A stretch of 64,000 bases of DNA from Vigna angularis (lineage: Eukaryota > Streptophyta > Magnoliopsida > Fabales > Fabaceae): NCBI RefSeq assembly GCF_016808095.1, contig NC_068974.1, positions 39,222,590 to 39,286,589 on the forward strand. Direction: 5' to 3'. Below are positions 39,376-54,000 of the stretch, in pieces (positions within the stretch are counted from its first letter, which is position 1; every line of letters begins with the position of its first letter). The notes below the pieces were generated by a model. That model ran no database searches and had not been told where the DNA came from. It worked only from the letters and a program-made list of their open reading frames with translations. A program made the position numbers and the translations under genes.

Positions 39376-40071
39376 ATTATCATAACATAAAACGATATTA
39401 ACTAACTTAATATGTGCAATTTTTAAATCAAGAAAAAATATTACAAACCAAAGTAAAAAATCACGCACTAATACGTATCCAAATCCTATTAACTATTTAA
39501 ATAGTCTTAAGGAAAAAAAAATAATTGATAAAATTAACAAAAATTAAAATCTTATTAACTAAAAAGACACATTAAATAAACTAATTAAAAATAAAAATTA
39601 AATTAATATTTAAGCATATATTTTATTATCCAAAACCTTTTCTTATGTGACATTATAAATATGGTATTTTTTATGGCTTTATACAATATCGACATTATAG
39701 TTATATTTAACAACCTGAACTAAAACCAAGGAAAAGATTAATTACAAAAATTAAAAATAAAATCGAATAACTCCTCTTTCATGGGAAAAAAAATAAAATT
39801 GAACCAACATTATTTTATTTTATTTACTATGAACCAACGTTATTTTATTTTATTTACAATAAGGAAAAGTTTATTCTGACATGCCATGGTAGGCGTTCCC
39901 CGAACTTAACTCTGAACAGTGGGTAGACGACGACACCGTTTTGGATCTGTGATACCGAAGCAAGCACAGTTCACCGATCCAAGTATTGGTTTTGCAACGT
40001 TTTCTTGGCGAGACGAAGCAGTTCAACGGGAACTGGGGAAGAGGAAGGAGTAGGTTGCAAAGTGAGAGAAG
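39376..40071. promoter_or_regulatory. upstream region and leader of the beta-adaptin gene
   Basis: AT-rich up to about 39870, with a short direct repeat (CAACRTTATTTTATTTTATTTAC at about 39807 and 39836), then a GC-richer leader of roughly 180 bases ending at the ATG at 40072. No TATA box stands out, as is usual for housekeeping genes. Confidence 0.45.
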
Positions 40072-43000
40072 ATGAGCAGAAACGATTCCAAGTACTTCTC
40101 CACTACTAAGAAGGGTGAAATCCCTGAACTCAAAGAGGAGCTAAATTCTCAGTACAAGGTATTCCATTCTCCAGATCCATTCACAGTCTTTCCTTTTTGT
40201 TCCCGATTATCGTTTCTACATTGCATTTTTGGATTCTTCGCCCGATCCCTCGCTCTGCATTTTCGATTCCTTTCAGTTTGAGCTTCAAATATCAGAGAAT
40301 TCGCCAATACGTAAATAGTAATTGGATGAGTAACAGTATTCCGATTTGTTTAAATGTTGGTCGAGATTTTAATTTAGTTATCTTCATTTATGTTTTAAAT
40401 TTAGTGTTTCAACTTAAAACTTCAACTACGATGGGTGGCATTTACTTATTAAACTATGGAGCCTTTTGCTATGTTAATGTTCCTGTTTTCATTTACGAAT
40501 TTTATTGTTAGCGTGTTTGAGTTTTGTATCATTCTATCAGTTGTCACTACCAAGCATTCGATTGGGTATTAATATATTGCATTGTTGTGGTGGTAAGATT
40601 TGTTGATGTTCTGACTGACAATTGGTCGTATGGAGATTGCTATTTTACTGTTTGGAGTTTGTGGACATGTTTTCTTGGACGTTTTTCGCTCTCTTTTGTT
40701 GCCATGGTTGAAAATTGCATGGTAGAGGGCACGGGAATCTTAATTTATTTTTCCTTGTTTAATAGGATAAAAGAAAAGATGCAGTGAAAAAGGTGATTGC
40801 TGCTATGACAGTTGGGAAGGATGTCTCTTCATTGTTCACAGATGTGGTGAATTGCATGCAAACAGAAAATTTGGAGCTGAAAAAATTGGTTTACTTATAC
40901 CTGATAAATTATGCAAAGAGTCAGCCTGATCTTGCTATACTTGCTGTAAATACATTTGTGAAGGTAAAAGCCGGAATTCTACTTTGTTTGTCTTTCTCTC
41001 TCTCCTGTAGTCTTATTGTATTGTTTCTTTTGTTATTATCTTGTACTGCTTTTGTATTGCTTTCATGGTCTGTCTTCACTATATTCCCTATTCCCTCCCC
41101 ATCTTGAGATCCCAACTTTTCTACTATATGTTTTAAATTGTGTAATTCATTTCAAATGCTTGTTCATTAACCCAAAGGGTGGTCCCAACACTCCAACCGA
41201 TATGTTTTTTAGAAAATTTAAATAATAGATTATAACACTCGTTTACTGAATATTGTTCTCCCTGTCTCTCTGTGATGGAAGCAATCTGGATTTGTGTGTG
41301 TGTGTTTCAATTTCTTTTTATAAAATGATTTGCAGGATTCACAAGATCCAAATCCTTTAATTCGTGCCTTAGCTGTACGGACAATGGGCTGCATTCGTGT
41401 TGATAAGATTACTGAGTATCTATGTGATCCCCTTCAAAGATGTCTAAAGGTACTCATGCAGTGTTGTTATATTTTGCACCTGTCTACTATTGAGTTTGAA
41501 AGTTGAACTATTTTCGATTTCTTATTGTATTGATCAGAGTTACAGTATGTTTTTAGAACCATCTATTTGCTACCATTACTTGTATCAGCTGTATGTGATA
41601 TGTTGACAGGATGACGATCCATATGTTCGTAAGACAGCAGCCATTTGTGTTGCAAAGCTTTATGATATAAATGCAGAGTTGGTTGAGGACAGGGGTTTTC
41701 TGGAATCTCTGAAGGATTTGATATCTGATAATAATCCAATGGTGGTAGCTAATGCAGTGGCAGCACTTGCTGAAATTCAGGACAACAGTAGTAGACCCAT
41801 CTTTGAGCTCACAAGTACCACACTCACAAAGCTCCTCACTGCTTTAAACGAATGTACAGAGTAAGTTGCGTTTTAATGATTGTTATCAGAATTACAAACT
41901 GAAAACACTGTTGGGTTTTAGCTATATTGCAACTTCTCTTCGTCTTGAGCAAGAGTGCAAATAGTAGTTGGTAAATTCGGATGACCAGCTGATTAGTTAT
42001 GATTTTGTTTCATTAGGGCAATATATGTTAACACTGTATTTTTTCATGTGGATTATAGTTATTAGAAAATGGCGGGGGGTAGTCTCCATAAAGGTGTGAG
42101 AGAATCTCTTGTATCATAAGACCGAAAAGTATCACTACTTTATTTTGTCATCTTGAGTGTGCAATTTATCAGTCATTGCTTTAGTTGTCATCATCTTGAT
42201 TTTTCCTTATTGGTCTTTGAAGTTTGATATCATATATGATTTATTAAATGTAACATAACTTGCTTTTACTTAATGTATCAGATGGGGTCAAGTTTTTATA
42301 CTGGACGCCCTTTCTAGGTACAAGGCAGCTGATGCTCGTGAGGCTGAAAACATTGTAGAAAGAGTTACACCGAGATTACAGCATGCCAATTGTGCAGTTG
42401 TACTATCGTCTGTTAAGGTATTTATTTCTGTAACTTTTATCTTGTTACCATATATATTAGTGTTAATGCTTCAGAAATCACATTTTGCTGGCTTTTCAGA
42501 TGATCCTTCAACAGATGGAGCTCATCACCAGTACTGACGTGGTTCGGAATCTATGTAAAAAGATGGCTCCTCCTCTTGTGACATTGCTCTCAGCAGAACC
42601 TGAGATACAGTATGTTGCCCTGCGGAATATCAATCTTATAGTACAAAGAAGACCAACAATTCTTGCTCATGAAATTAAGGTATTGGTCCAAGATTTAATT
42701 TGTGAACTTGTCAGTTATTTATAATATAGTTGGGCACCGGTGAAGAACTTCTGTACCCGATTGTGGAGGATGCTGTCATTATGGAGCTGTTCTTACTCTG
42801 TTTGTAGGTGTTCTTCTGCAAGTACAATGATCCGATCTATGTGAAAATGGAAAAGTTAGAAATCATGATAAAACTTGCTTCAGACCGAAACATAGATCAG
42901 GCAAGCTTTACTTTCTTTTAGTTCGTATGTCCCTTCCCCTGTAATTTTTTTTTATTTGGTAAAAGGTTATTTCTACAGTGTCTAACTAAAGATGTCTTTA

Positions 43001-46000
43001 ATGATTTATCCTAATTCCATAAGAATCTCTTGCCAATTTTAGCTACTTTTTTTTGTTGGTAGTTTTGTTGTGGAGGATAATTTATCCTTGTATTTTCTTT
43101 GTGCTCTCTACTGAAATTTCCTTTTCTATTGAACAAGAGGTTATCCTATTCAATAGTGAAACTCACATTTCCTTCATTTGTTTGGTACAGAATTATAACC
43201 TTTTCATGTGCATATTCATGTAATTTAGTCAATCTATTTTCGCCTTGTAAAATTTCCCCCCCTCCAATGTAAAACTCTTTAATCTAACAATCATGATTCA
43301 CTATAATCACTCATGATGGATTTGTTGTTGTAAAACTTGTGGTCCTACAGCTCTATTCTATTTGGTAAATTTTATGTGTGGTCAGTTTTAATTTTTATTA
43401 ACCTTTAAATTACAATATTGACAGGTTTTATTGGAATTTAAGGAATATGCTACTGAAGTTGATGTAGATTTCGTTAGAAAAGCAGTTCGTGCAATTGGTC
43501 GTTGCGCCATCAAATTAGAAAGAGCAGCTGAAAGATGTATTAGTGTTTTGCTTGAATTGATCAAGATAAAAGTAAATTATGTGGTTCAAGAGGCTATCAT
43601 TGTTATCAAAGATATATTTAGAAGATACCCCAACACGTACTAAATTTTTTTCTTATGTTTTTTTTTTTTTGGATGCGGGTGGGGAGGGGCTGCGCAACAA
43701 AAGTTGTGTTAGAGTTTATATTTATCACATTCAAACTTTGAAGTTTTGAATCTCTGTCGTTTTTGCAGCTATGAGTCCATAATTGCAACACTTTGTGAGA
43801 ACTTAGATACATTGGACGAGCCAGAAGCCAAGGTATGTTTCTTTATGTGCCTTTATAATTTCCTTCACGAATGCTTATGTTTTCATCCCTTTTCCTTCGA
43901 GGATAGGCATCAATGATTTGGATAATTGGTGAATATGCGGAGAGAATTGACAATGCTGATGAACTTCTGGAAAGTTTCTTGGAAAATTTCCCTGAAGAAC
44001 CTGCACAAGTCCAACTACAATTGTTGACAGCTACTGTGAAACTTTTCCTCAAGAAGCCAACTGAAGGTCCACAGCAGATGATTCAGGTCCTGCCATATAA
44101 TGTTTGTTTTGTTCACATCTTGTTTTCTTGGTTCTTTCAATTCAAATGAATATCTTTGGTACTCTTTCTGCTGTTATCATTTATCTACTTTGATTCTCCC
44201 CAAGCTCCCATCCCATCTATGAATTATAGATTGGATTGATAACTGAGATATACTGAACTTTCTTTGGCAAAATCAAGTGGGAATACTCTTTACTGAGCAT
44301 GAAAATCTATTCTTTCCTTTTCCTCTTCCTTCAAGTTGCGTATACAAAAGGACTACTTGTTTTAAATATCAGTTCTTTTGTAATTGAGATAATATTGAGA
44401 TTCGTTGTTTAGATAATTTAATGTTTTTCTATTATCATCATCATCAACATCATCACTGCACACATGTTTTTTCCCCATGTTGTGGTTTACAATGCATTTT
44501 TATTTTCCAAAAATGAACTGTGACGATATTTAAGAGTGACTGTTTTAGATTTACATCTAAAACAATTCTTAAAATTATTGTAACCAAATCTGGAAGACAA
44601 GTCTAGCATTCTGTGATCACTCATCGATTAAGTTGTTTTTAAGAGCCTCCTTTAAACTGTTCATTAAAAATGTTGGCATTTGTTTCATGTTTATTCTTCT
44701 TATGCTGGTATACTAAGTTTCACTTTATAGTTAATCATCACAGGTTGTTTTGAACAATGCCACTGCTGAAACAGATAATCCTGATTTGCGAGATCGTGCA
44801 TACATATATTGGCGTCTCCTCTCAACTGACCCTGAGGTTTGTTTACTTGAATAAGAATTGTCTTTTTCTCTTTAACCTTTCCAGCATAGTCTGTTAAGGT
44901 GGATACCTGAGTGAAGATTGGATAGTCAAGCTAAACTTATTTATTAGCTGTTTACTCTTCACAGAGACGTTCTTCACGTGTTTTATCATTCTTTGCAAAA
45001 GATTATGTATGCACATTGTGATTCACCATCTATCATTAACTAGATTTTAGTTCCTAACCACATTCAAATGATACTTTTCCCCTTATTATTTTTATTTTCT
45101 TTTTGGGACACAAATTTCTAGTTTTAGATACCCTTTTTTATTTTCCCCAGGCAGCCAAGGATGTTGTGTTAGCGGAGAAGCCAGTGATAACTGATGACTC
45201 AAACCAACTTGATACCTCCCTACTTGACGAGCTTCTTGTCAACATTGCTACCTTGTCTTCTGTTTATCACAAGCCCCCAGATGCATTTGTGACCCGCACA
45301 CACTCGTTAGCCCAGAAAACTGAAGATGGTGACTATCCCGAGGGAGATGAAATAGGGTATTCTGAGTCACCTGCGAATCCTGCTAATGGGGCTACTTCAC
45401 CACCAAGTTCAAGCTATTCAGTGCCTGCATCTGTTGCACCAGCTTCACCTCCACCTAGTGCCCTTGTCCCCGATTTACTTGGGGATTTGATGGGCATGGA
45501 TGATTCTGTTGTTCCTCTTGATCAGCCAACTAGTCCTGCCAGGTGAATGAAACTGGGAAGTAGATTGTGGTTTTACTTATGAAATTTCCTACCTAAATTA
45601 ACTACGCCCCCTTAGAAGTGTTGCATTTACTCTCTTCTATGAATGAAGAAAAGATCATTTCCTTTGTACAGAAAGAGATTAATGATAATTTTTACAGTGT
45701 CACGGTACTACTCAATGCTAAAACTTTTTCACGAGTTTGGAACAGTGTGACTGAAACTTTCATTACTTTGCATTTATGAAATCATGCTTAATTATACTTT
45801 TTCCCCCGCATGCAGACCTGCATTGCCTATTGTACTTCCCGCTTCTACTGGTCAGGGTTTACAAATCAGTGCACAGCTGACCAGGCAAGATGGTCAAATA
45901 TTTTACAGTATGTTGTTTGAAAACAACACTCAAGTTCCACTTGACGGCTTCATGATTCAGTTTAACAAGAACACATTTGGCCTAGCAGCTGCTGGACCCC

Positions 46001-46717
46001 TTCAGGTTATTTTTGCCCAATTCCCATATAGTTTTACTTCCATACTTCTACCGAATAATTTCTAATAATAGGTTAATTACCTTCCAGGTTCCACAATTAC
46101 AACCTGGGACATCAACTAGAACACTCCTTCCTATGGTTTTGTTCCAGAACATGTCCCAAGGTCCTCCTAGCTCACTTCTGCAGGTTGCTGTAAAAAACAA
46201 CCAGCAACCCGTGTGGTATTTTAACGATAAATTCTCATTCCATGTCCTTTTTACCGAGGATGGTAAAATGGAACGTTCTACTTTCTTGGAGGTATACCTT
46301 TTCATTGTTCTGATTCTTTTACACTATAATAAACTTATGATCTCTGTACATAATACGAAACTTTATCAAATTCTATAACTTTGTCACTTGTTAAGCTGAT
46401 CACTATCTGTGTTACAGACTTGGAGGTCCCTTCCTGATTCAAACGAGGTTTCGAGGGACTTCCCAGACATTGTGGTTGGCGGTGTGGACGTGACCTTGGA
46501 CCTGCTCGCTGCATCAAACGTGTTCTTTATTGCAAAACGCAAGAATGCCAACCAAGATGTGTTTTACTTCTCAGCTAAGATCCCTCGAGGGACACCGTTA
46601 TTAGTTGAGCTTACCACAGTGGTCGGAAACCCTGGTGTCAAATGCGCAATCAAGACACCAAGCCCTGAAATGTCGACATTTTTCTTCGAAGCCATCGAAA
46701 CTCTTCTCAGGAGTTAA
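40072..46717 (+). CDS. beta-adaptin, large subunit of AP-1/AP-2 clathrin adaptor (15 exons, 897 aa)
   Basis: Exons: 40072-40158, 40766-40963, 41336-41449, 41610-41860, 42282-42417, 42500-42679, 42808-42900, 43425-43636, 43769-43832, 43907-44086, 44744-44836, 45151-45542, 45816-46005, 46088-46291, 46418-46717; 2694 nt. The first ~580 residues are the adaptin trunk of helical (HEAT/ARM-like) repeats, beginning with [14 protein letters not shown] and almost unchanged across plants. Residues about 590-700 are a Ser/Pro/Ala-rich hinge with [12 protein letters not shown], where clathrin contacts are expected. The rest is the appendage (ear), ending ETLLRS. Closest to Arabidopsis betaB/betaC adaptins, which serve both AP-1 and AP-2, so it acts at the trans-Golgi network and plasma membrane. 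Intron 7 (42901-43424) has a GC donor. Confidence 0.95.
42901..43424 (+). other. GC-AG intron (intron 7 of beta-adaptin)
   Basis: Exon 7 ends ATAGATCAG and the intron begins GCAAGC, then ends TATTGACAG before GTTTTATTGG. The join gives ..NIDQ-VLLEF.., which is exactly the conserved protein, and no GT in the neighbourhood preserves the frame. CAG|GCAAG is the strong-match context typical of GC donors. Confidence 0.85.
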
Positions 46718-48026
46718 TATCATTATCATCATCATTTCTTGTGTCATCAATTTTTTATTAATTTTGCTCATACATTGTTTTTGCTAGCATCTTTAATAGA
46801 TATTCTGGACAGGGGTTGTAAATTCGAAAAAAATTACCCAATGATGCATAGCTGTGGCCATGTGGACAATGTCTGTTGAGAGGTTTGGATGGTTTGTAAT
46901 ATTGTGATTTGTTTGTAAACACTATGATTACTAGATGCTATTAACATTTTTGTATTAGCAAGTGCAAGTTCTCTTACCAGCAAAGTTTCTTAAATTACAT
47001 TCATCTCCATTTTTATTTTAAAATATATACTCCTCTCTCTCCCCTCCTATCTGAATGTAAGTTATATTTTAATAATTTTCAATTAAAATAAATATCTTAA
47101 CAGTGGTAAATAATTATTAAATATCTTCCAATGATATTTAAGCTTCTATTAAAGCTTCCAATATTCTACATAGTTTATTATTGATTTTAGTATTTTTAGA
47201 GAGTAAAGTGAGATTTGAATTGTTTTTATTATCAGCTCTAAAATTTTATATGGATTTAATTATATAATCCTTTTTTTATAATGTCAGAGAGTTGTCAATA
47301 AATTAAATTTGAATGCTAATACCTGAAGAGATTTTTCATGTAAATGCTCTGTTAAAATGAACTTAAATAGATAAAAGTACTCTTTTTTTCTTTATAATAA
47401 AATTTATCTTTTAGTTTTTGCACTTACAAATTTTCCTTTAATCTTTATACATGTTGTTTTTAGTCCTTTAAGTTCCTTCGATTTTAAATAGCAGAAACTA
47501 CAATATATTAAAATAGTATATATATAAAAGTAAAAAATTAAAATAATATCTATAGAGATTAAATACTTGGAGCTGAATCTCCATTTGTTTTTGCAAATAC
47601 GATTAAGATCAGTTATATAAAAGACACAACTTGTGTTGGTCTGGTCGCGCTCTAATACCGGCAAGGATTATTATCTGTGCAAGATAGAGTTTCTATTTTT
47701 TTTTCTTTCAAGAAATCAAATATTTATACTAGTTTCTTATGTATTTCTTCTTCTTAAATTAAAAATTATATACATTTGATTAAAAAAAGTGACTTTTGAT
47801 GCTTGATAAAATTAACATGCGCTCGGCGTTGTTGCTTACACATTCCCTTTTTAGAACCGTGTCGAATTCATTAAATATTAAATTAGATATTATAAAATAT
47901 GACTTGTGGCGTCGATTTTGCCAAGTATAGAACATTTCTTAATGACCCCAAGGATAACGTGTGTTACGATAACGAATGTACACTACTGCGAAGTGTGCAT
48001 AGAGAAAGAAGAGAAAACTGAATTCC
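46718..48026. other. intergenic region between beta-adaptin and the oxidoreductase gene
   Basis: Contains the 3' UTR of beta-adaptin and the promoter of the downstream gene, both on the + strand. AT-rich; no further gene or repeat recognised. The ORF at 47404-47664 (-) is low-complexity and unsupported. Confidence 0.5.
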
Positions 48027-51000
48027 ATGCCGCCACTTTCATTAACTCTGAATTTGAAATGGACGCCGTTGAATTTGAAGGCCACCACCACCACCGCCAC
48101 CTCCACCAACAAAGTCACCGAAGTGCCGCTGCCGGAGAAAATCCGCAACTCGAGAATTCTCGTCCTCGGTGGAACAGGTCGCGTCGGAGGATCCACCGCC
48201 ATTGCGCTCTCAAACTTCTGTCCCAACCTTCAAATCCTCGTCGCCGGTCGAAACAGGTCAGTCACGGTTCCCGTGCGTCACACGCACCGCCGCTAAATCG
48301 TGTTAGCCTGTAGTTCTAATTCGTGTGTTTGCATGGCACGTGTGGCAGGGAGAAAGGTGAGGCTCTCACCGCTAAACTTGGAGGAAATGCAGAGTTTGCT
48401 CGTATTGATATCGACGACGTGAATTCACTGGAAACTGCGTTGAAGAGTAAATTGTTCTCGCTCGCTACCGATTCCCGTTCAGTGTCTTGAGAGCTATAAA
48501 TTGAAATCGATTTTGAATGTTGTAATTGTAAATGAATCTGTGCAGGTGTAGATCTCGTAATTCATGCTGCTGGTCCCTTCCAACGTGCAGAAAGGTGTAC
48601 CGTGCTTGAAGCTGCAATAAATACTAAGGTAGCTTCTATTTGCTATCATAGTTTCTGAATTGTTATGTTCAGAGTTCTGTGCTGCTGTTCGTGCATCTTA
48701 GCGTATAGACATTTAAAAAATTTAGCTGTATGTTTCTTGCCGCAGACTGCGTATATTGATGTTTGTGATGACACGAGCTACGCATGGCGTGCAAAATCCT
48801 TGATGAAAAGGGCGTTGGATGCAAATGTTCCGGCCATAACAACTACAGGAATATACCCTGGAGTTAGCAATGGTGCTTACCTACCTGTCAGCAGTGTTGT
48901 TATGTTTCCAAATCAGGACCAGAAAATAATATGAAAATTGTTCATCACCAATTTATATTAAACTAACGTGGTTAGCACTTGATTATCGAAAGTAAACACT
49001 TCTATAAGAGAAAATTAGAAGAAAAAAGTAAACGAGTTTCTTCTTAAATTTAAATTAGCTTAAATATGAGTTAAAATTAATAATTTTGAAAAATTATGAG
49101 TGTTTCTGTTACGAAACTAATTATTGTATGAACTAATTTTGGCTTATGCTGAAGCTTGTTTATTTTTTTCCCTATTATTTTAGATGGAGAAGTTTATTCA
49201 AAGATGCCCACAAATTGCTGATTTTAGTTTCATTTTTATTTGTACTCAACTGTGTGAGATAAAATATGCATTTGCAACTTTGCTTGACCAATTCATGCTA
49301 ATTATATGGCGTGGCTCCATCCGTAACTATTGGTTTCTCCAGTGGGTTCATGAGTAAAAAAAAAGTTGAGTAAAGGTTAATTTTAACTTATGAGGGAAGA
49401 GGTTTTATCTAAATTGAGTATATGTTGCTATACATGCAAGATAGAGAGTGCATGCAGATTGACAGCAATATTCTTTGTTAATTATATTGGCGTTGGGGGT
49501 AGATCGTGATTTATGGTAAATGACAATCTTGTTTCCTCTGCTGTATTTTGGTTGCTAACACTTCCTATAATTGTACAGTCATGGCAGCAGAGCTAGTCCG
49601 TGCAGCAAATGAAAGTAAAGATAAGCCAGAGAGGCTGAGGTTGGTGGATCTTCTTATATAGTTCTAAATTTATGATTTATTATTTTAAAGGCAAAGTATT
49701 TTGGTTGATATGTGAATTCTCATCATATGTTGAATTCCTTGATATGTTATGCCTAGACATGTCAGATAATTGATAATGAAATGAAACATACTGCGCATCA
49801 AATACATCCTTAAAGTCGTATGTTATCAAATTATTTACATTCTGGTATGTAGGGAATAAGTTCTTTTACTAATTTAGTGCATATTTTCTCCTATTATCTG
49901 CTGAGGTGTAATAAGCACAGCCTGAAATATGGCAAAAATAAAGAATCCAAAAATGGCAAGAAGAATATTCTTGTTTGTTTATTTTTTGAGCTTCATGTTG
50001 ATTCAGCACTTATAAGGTTCTATGTCAACTCAGATTCTACTACTACACAGCTGGAACTGGTGGTGCTGGTCCAACCATATTGGCTACAAGCTTCTTGCTG
50101 TTGGGAGAGGAAGTAGTTGCGTATAACAAAGGTTGTTCTCTAAAGAACTTGATCTAGTTGCTTATTTTATCTAGATTAAATTACCATTTTGTTTGTAGGA
50201 TTAAATGATGATGCTGGAATGTTCAACTAGGAGAGAAGATCAGAATGAAGCCATATAGTGCAATGCTCAACATTGACTTTGGAAAAGGAATTGGCAAACG
50301 AGATGTTTATCTATTGTAAGTTTGATGATATATAAAAAGCATTGGAACTCAGAATACCCACTGTAGGAAACGAAAGTCATACTGTTTCATGATCAGTCCT
50401 ATATGATAGATTGTCTACAACAAATTGATTTATTACCCCTATATATTTGCTTTCTTCAGAAATTAGGATTCCACCTCAATACATGGTTTTCAGGAATTTA
50501 CCGGAGGTTAGCAGTGCTCATGAGATTTTAGGAGTGCCAACTGTAAGTGCTCGATTTGGAACAGCGCCATTTTTCTGGAATTGGGGAATGGAAGCTATGA
50601 CAACACTTCTTCCTTCGGTATGCTCTTGATTGACTTGGACTGACATAGTTGTAGATAAGTCTAATTGATAACAATATGCATGAACAAGTTCTGTGCATGT
50701 AATATTGAAAATATACGTTACTACCTCTATAATGAAATGGAACTGGAAATTGTGATGCCTCAGTTAAGAAGTATTTCCTTTAAACTTATTGTGAGCCCGG
50801 AATGTCCTGAAGCCTAATGTTATGATGCAAACAAGGAGGATAACAACGACAATAGTTAGTTTTGTAGGTTATTTGACCATTATACTAACCTTGGTTGATA
50901 CTTAGAAGCTTTGGTTCAATTTATATGCGCTTCAATCAGCTACATCCTTTGGTAATGCACTATGTAATTTTTGAGCCTATGCTATGTAATTGTTCTTTTA

Positions 51001-54000
51001 AGTTATTTCATTTTAAAAAGTTGAATTTGTGCAATCTAAATTCTTTGACAATGAAATCTAGGGAACCATAGTTTGAAATGTCAATTTGCAAAACTGGAAC
51101 TCAGTTGCTATTTCAACTTATATTATCATGGAAATAAACCATTTACATTATATTTATAGTCTACTTTCACGGTCGTATCTGTTTATTTTGATAATATTAT
51201 GTTAATAGCAATGAAGTTCATGTAGTTACACGGAATAGAGCTGTATAAACTTGATCAACCTGTTATTTTTTCTTTCGACACTGAACTATAATTTTGTTTC
51301 AAAAAGCATATTTCGAAACAATGTGATAGTTATTTGAACTGAATCCGTATTATTTACTCTATGAGTTTCAATATCAATGAGATAGCGGTCCAGAAAAAGT
51401 GTGTTAACTGCAAACTCACGAAAAGAAAAGATAGAGGTGAAAAAAGAAGAGACACTGCAGGATCTTCGAGTGTTCTGCAAGAAAAAGTGTCCCAACCTTT
51501 TCCTGTACTTTTTTCTCTTTCATCTATTCCCACCATCAGGTTGTTACAATCCACCCTCACTGTGCTCTAATCACACTGCCACACTAGTCACAACAACTTC
51601 TATCCAATTCTGTCATTCCCCTTCCTTGATACTCTGCACCTTAGTGCAAGATGTTCTATCAAAATGCGATTGGGATAATTATATACCAGATTTCCTTTTC
51701 CTAAAATTAATAAATCTGAAGTTATTTTTATTTGGTTTATTGTGTGTAGGAAACTGTTGAACTTTCGCTTTGATGTTTGTTAAAAGCCATAATCCGCCAA
51801 CGTGATGTTTGATTATTTTTGACTTTCTTTGCTTTAAAGCAAGAGGGAGGAACTTTTTAAATTTTATTTCGTTTGATTAAAAAATTTAGAGGGCTAAAAT
51901 CCCTCCTCTCTAATTTTTGCCTCCCTTGAATAGTAAGTGGGGGGATTTGAACAGTGTAATAAATTGTCCCAACAAATTATTTCATCTTTTATATTCACCA
52001 TTACTACATGAATAAAAAAAAAGTTCCCCATTACTACTTAATGGTATTTATACGGCCTAACTCTAAATTATCCATATTTTCCCTCAATCAAACAAAATCA
52101 CATTTGGCAGTCATCCTTTCCCTTTTCCTGAACCAAACGAAATAAGAAGACCTCTATTTCTCTCCTCTCCCCTCCCTTCACCACTATTAAAATCGCTCTG
52201 CGCCCCATCTCTAATTTGAACCAAGAGCTACGAAAAAACATAATAGCAAGCTGTGGAAACATAAAAACAAAAATAGGAAGAGGTATGTAACGAGAAAATA
52301 AAACATGAAAATCGAAATGAAGATTATGTTGTTGATTAATCTGATAGTGACGTGTGATTAAACATGCAGGAATTTCTGAGAGACAGAAATAAAGTACAAA
52401 GCTTGGTTCAGTTGTTTGATCCTTTTGTAAGAGCATTGGATGGGATTGCTGGAGAACGCGTATCAATGAGGGTGAGGGGAATGCAAAGGGTTAACCTATT
52501 ACCCGTTTAACCATCTTTTTCTTCAATAAATTACGTAGTTGTTTGTTATAATTTATATTATTAGTAAACTGCGAATATAAACTACTAATTTACTTTACCC
52601 CTTCCCTCCCAATGGACAGGTTGATTTGGAGTGCGCAAGTGGACGCCATACTGTTGGTATATTCAGTCACAGGAGACTTTCGGTGTAAGTTTTCCTTTTC
52701 TCTAATTTTTTTGGGAAACTTTGTGCAAAGTTTTAACCATGCTTACATTAAGCTAGTTTCTGTTACTTTTTTTTTTTTTTTGTATTATGTCAATATATTT
52801 AACGGATGATTTTTGAAATATTTCTGCTACAAGCTTTTTATGACTTTTGCTTTTCCTATATAGGTGAAGTATATAATATCTAACCTACACCTTCATTAAA
52901 AAGAACATAATGCAAGAAAAACAGGTTTTACAATGTCAAGAAGGAAGAATTGTGTTTAACAGTTTTTAATTTCATCAATAGAGTCTTAGAAAATTTTCTT
53001 TGAAACATTTTATTAAAGTATTAAAATAAAGAAATCAAGTTCACTTATTATCCAAGAAAATACAAAGAACACAAAATAAAAAAATGATAAAGAAAAAAGG
53101 ACAGGAAATTTTATATTGCTCTCAGTGAGATTGTCATATTATCAATGGAGTTTTCTTTTTTTTTTTTCTATACTTTTTCTTTCCATTTTATACGTCCAGA
53201 GTGGAGAAAGGGTTCATGTGAAAACTCCGGATACTTTAAGTGTTTGGTCATCACCAAAACATCACCAAAACATCAATCCCTATAATTGTAAAAGAAAATC
53301 TTCAAGAACCTTGATCAAAACGAAAGTCATGAAAACAAAATATAATATCAAATAATTGTATTTTTGTAATTGCTGTTTTAATTATCAATATCTATTACTA
53401 TTATAAAGGAGAATAAAATGGTATTGAAACCCACATTTGGTTTTCACAATATTTTGGACTTATTCACCCTCCATTATTGTAAATCACCCACTATTGTTGT
53501 ATTTTGACTTTTTATTTCAGTTATTTCTCTCTAACTAAACTACTCAAAAGGTAAAATATAACTGCTTATAAACTCACTTGACCAGGCAATAGTGTTTTTC
53601 TTTTCTCTGGTCCTTTAAACTCATTTACTTATGACTCCTTTAGATGAGTTTTTCCATAAATTTTTATAGAGAGAAAAATAACAACAAAAAATACAAAACC
53701 AATTTTTCAGTAATTTAAAATTAACTTATACACAACTTCAACAAATTAAATAAAAAATATATTCTACAAGTTAGTTTATGCATAAACTAAGTTAATTTAT
53801 AAAAAAATTAGTTTTTATCATTTTTTCTTATTTTTCTCTTAGTGAAAAAATTCACCCAAGCGTGTCCTTACGCTACCCATGCGAGGAGGTTGTAGCTTGA
53901 GATATAATGGGTACTCTGTATTATATTTTTATTTTGAAAACTTTTATGAACTACTCAGCAGGTTGGATAAATAAATATTCTTTTTTCTAAACGTGCGACA

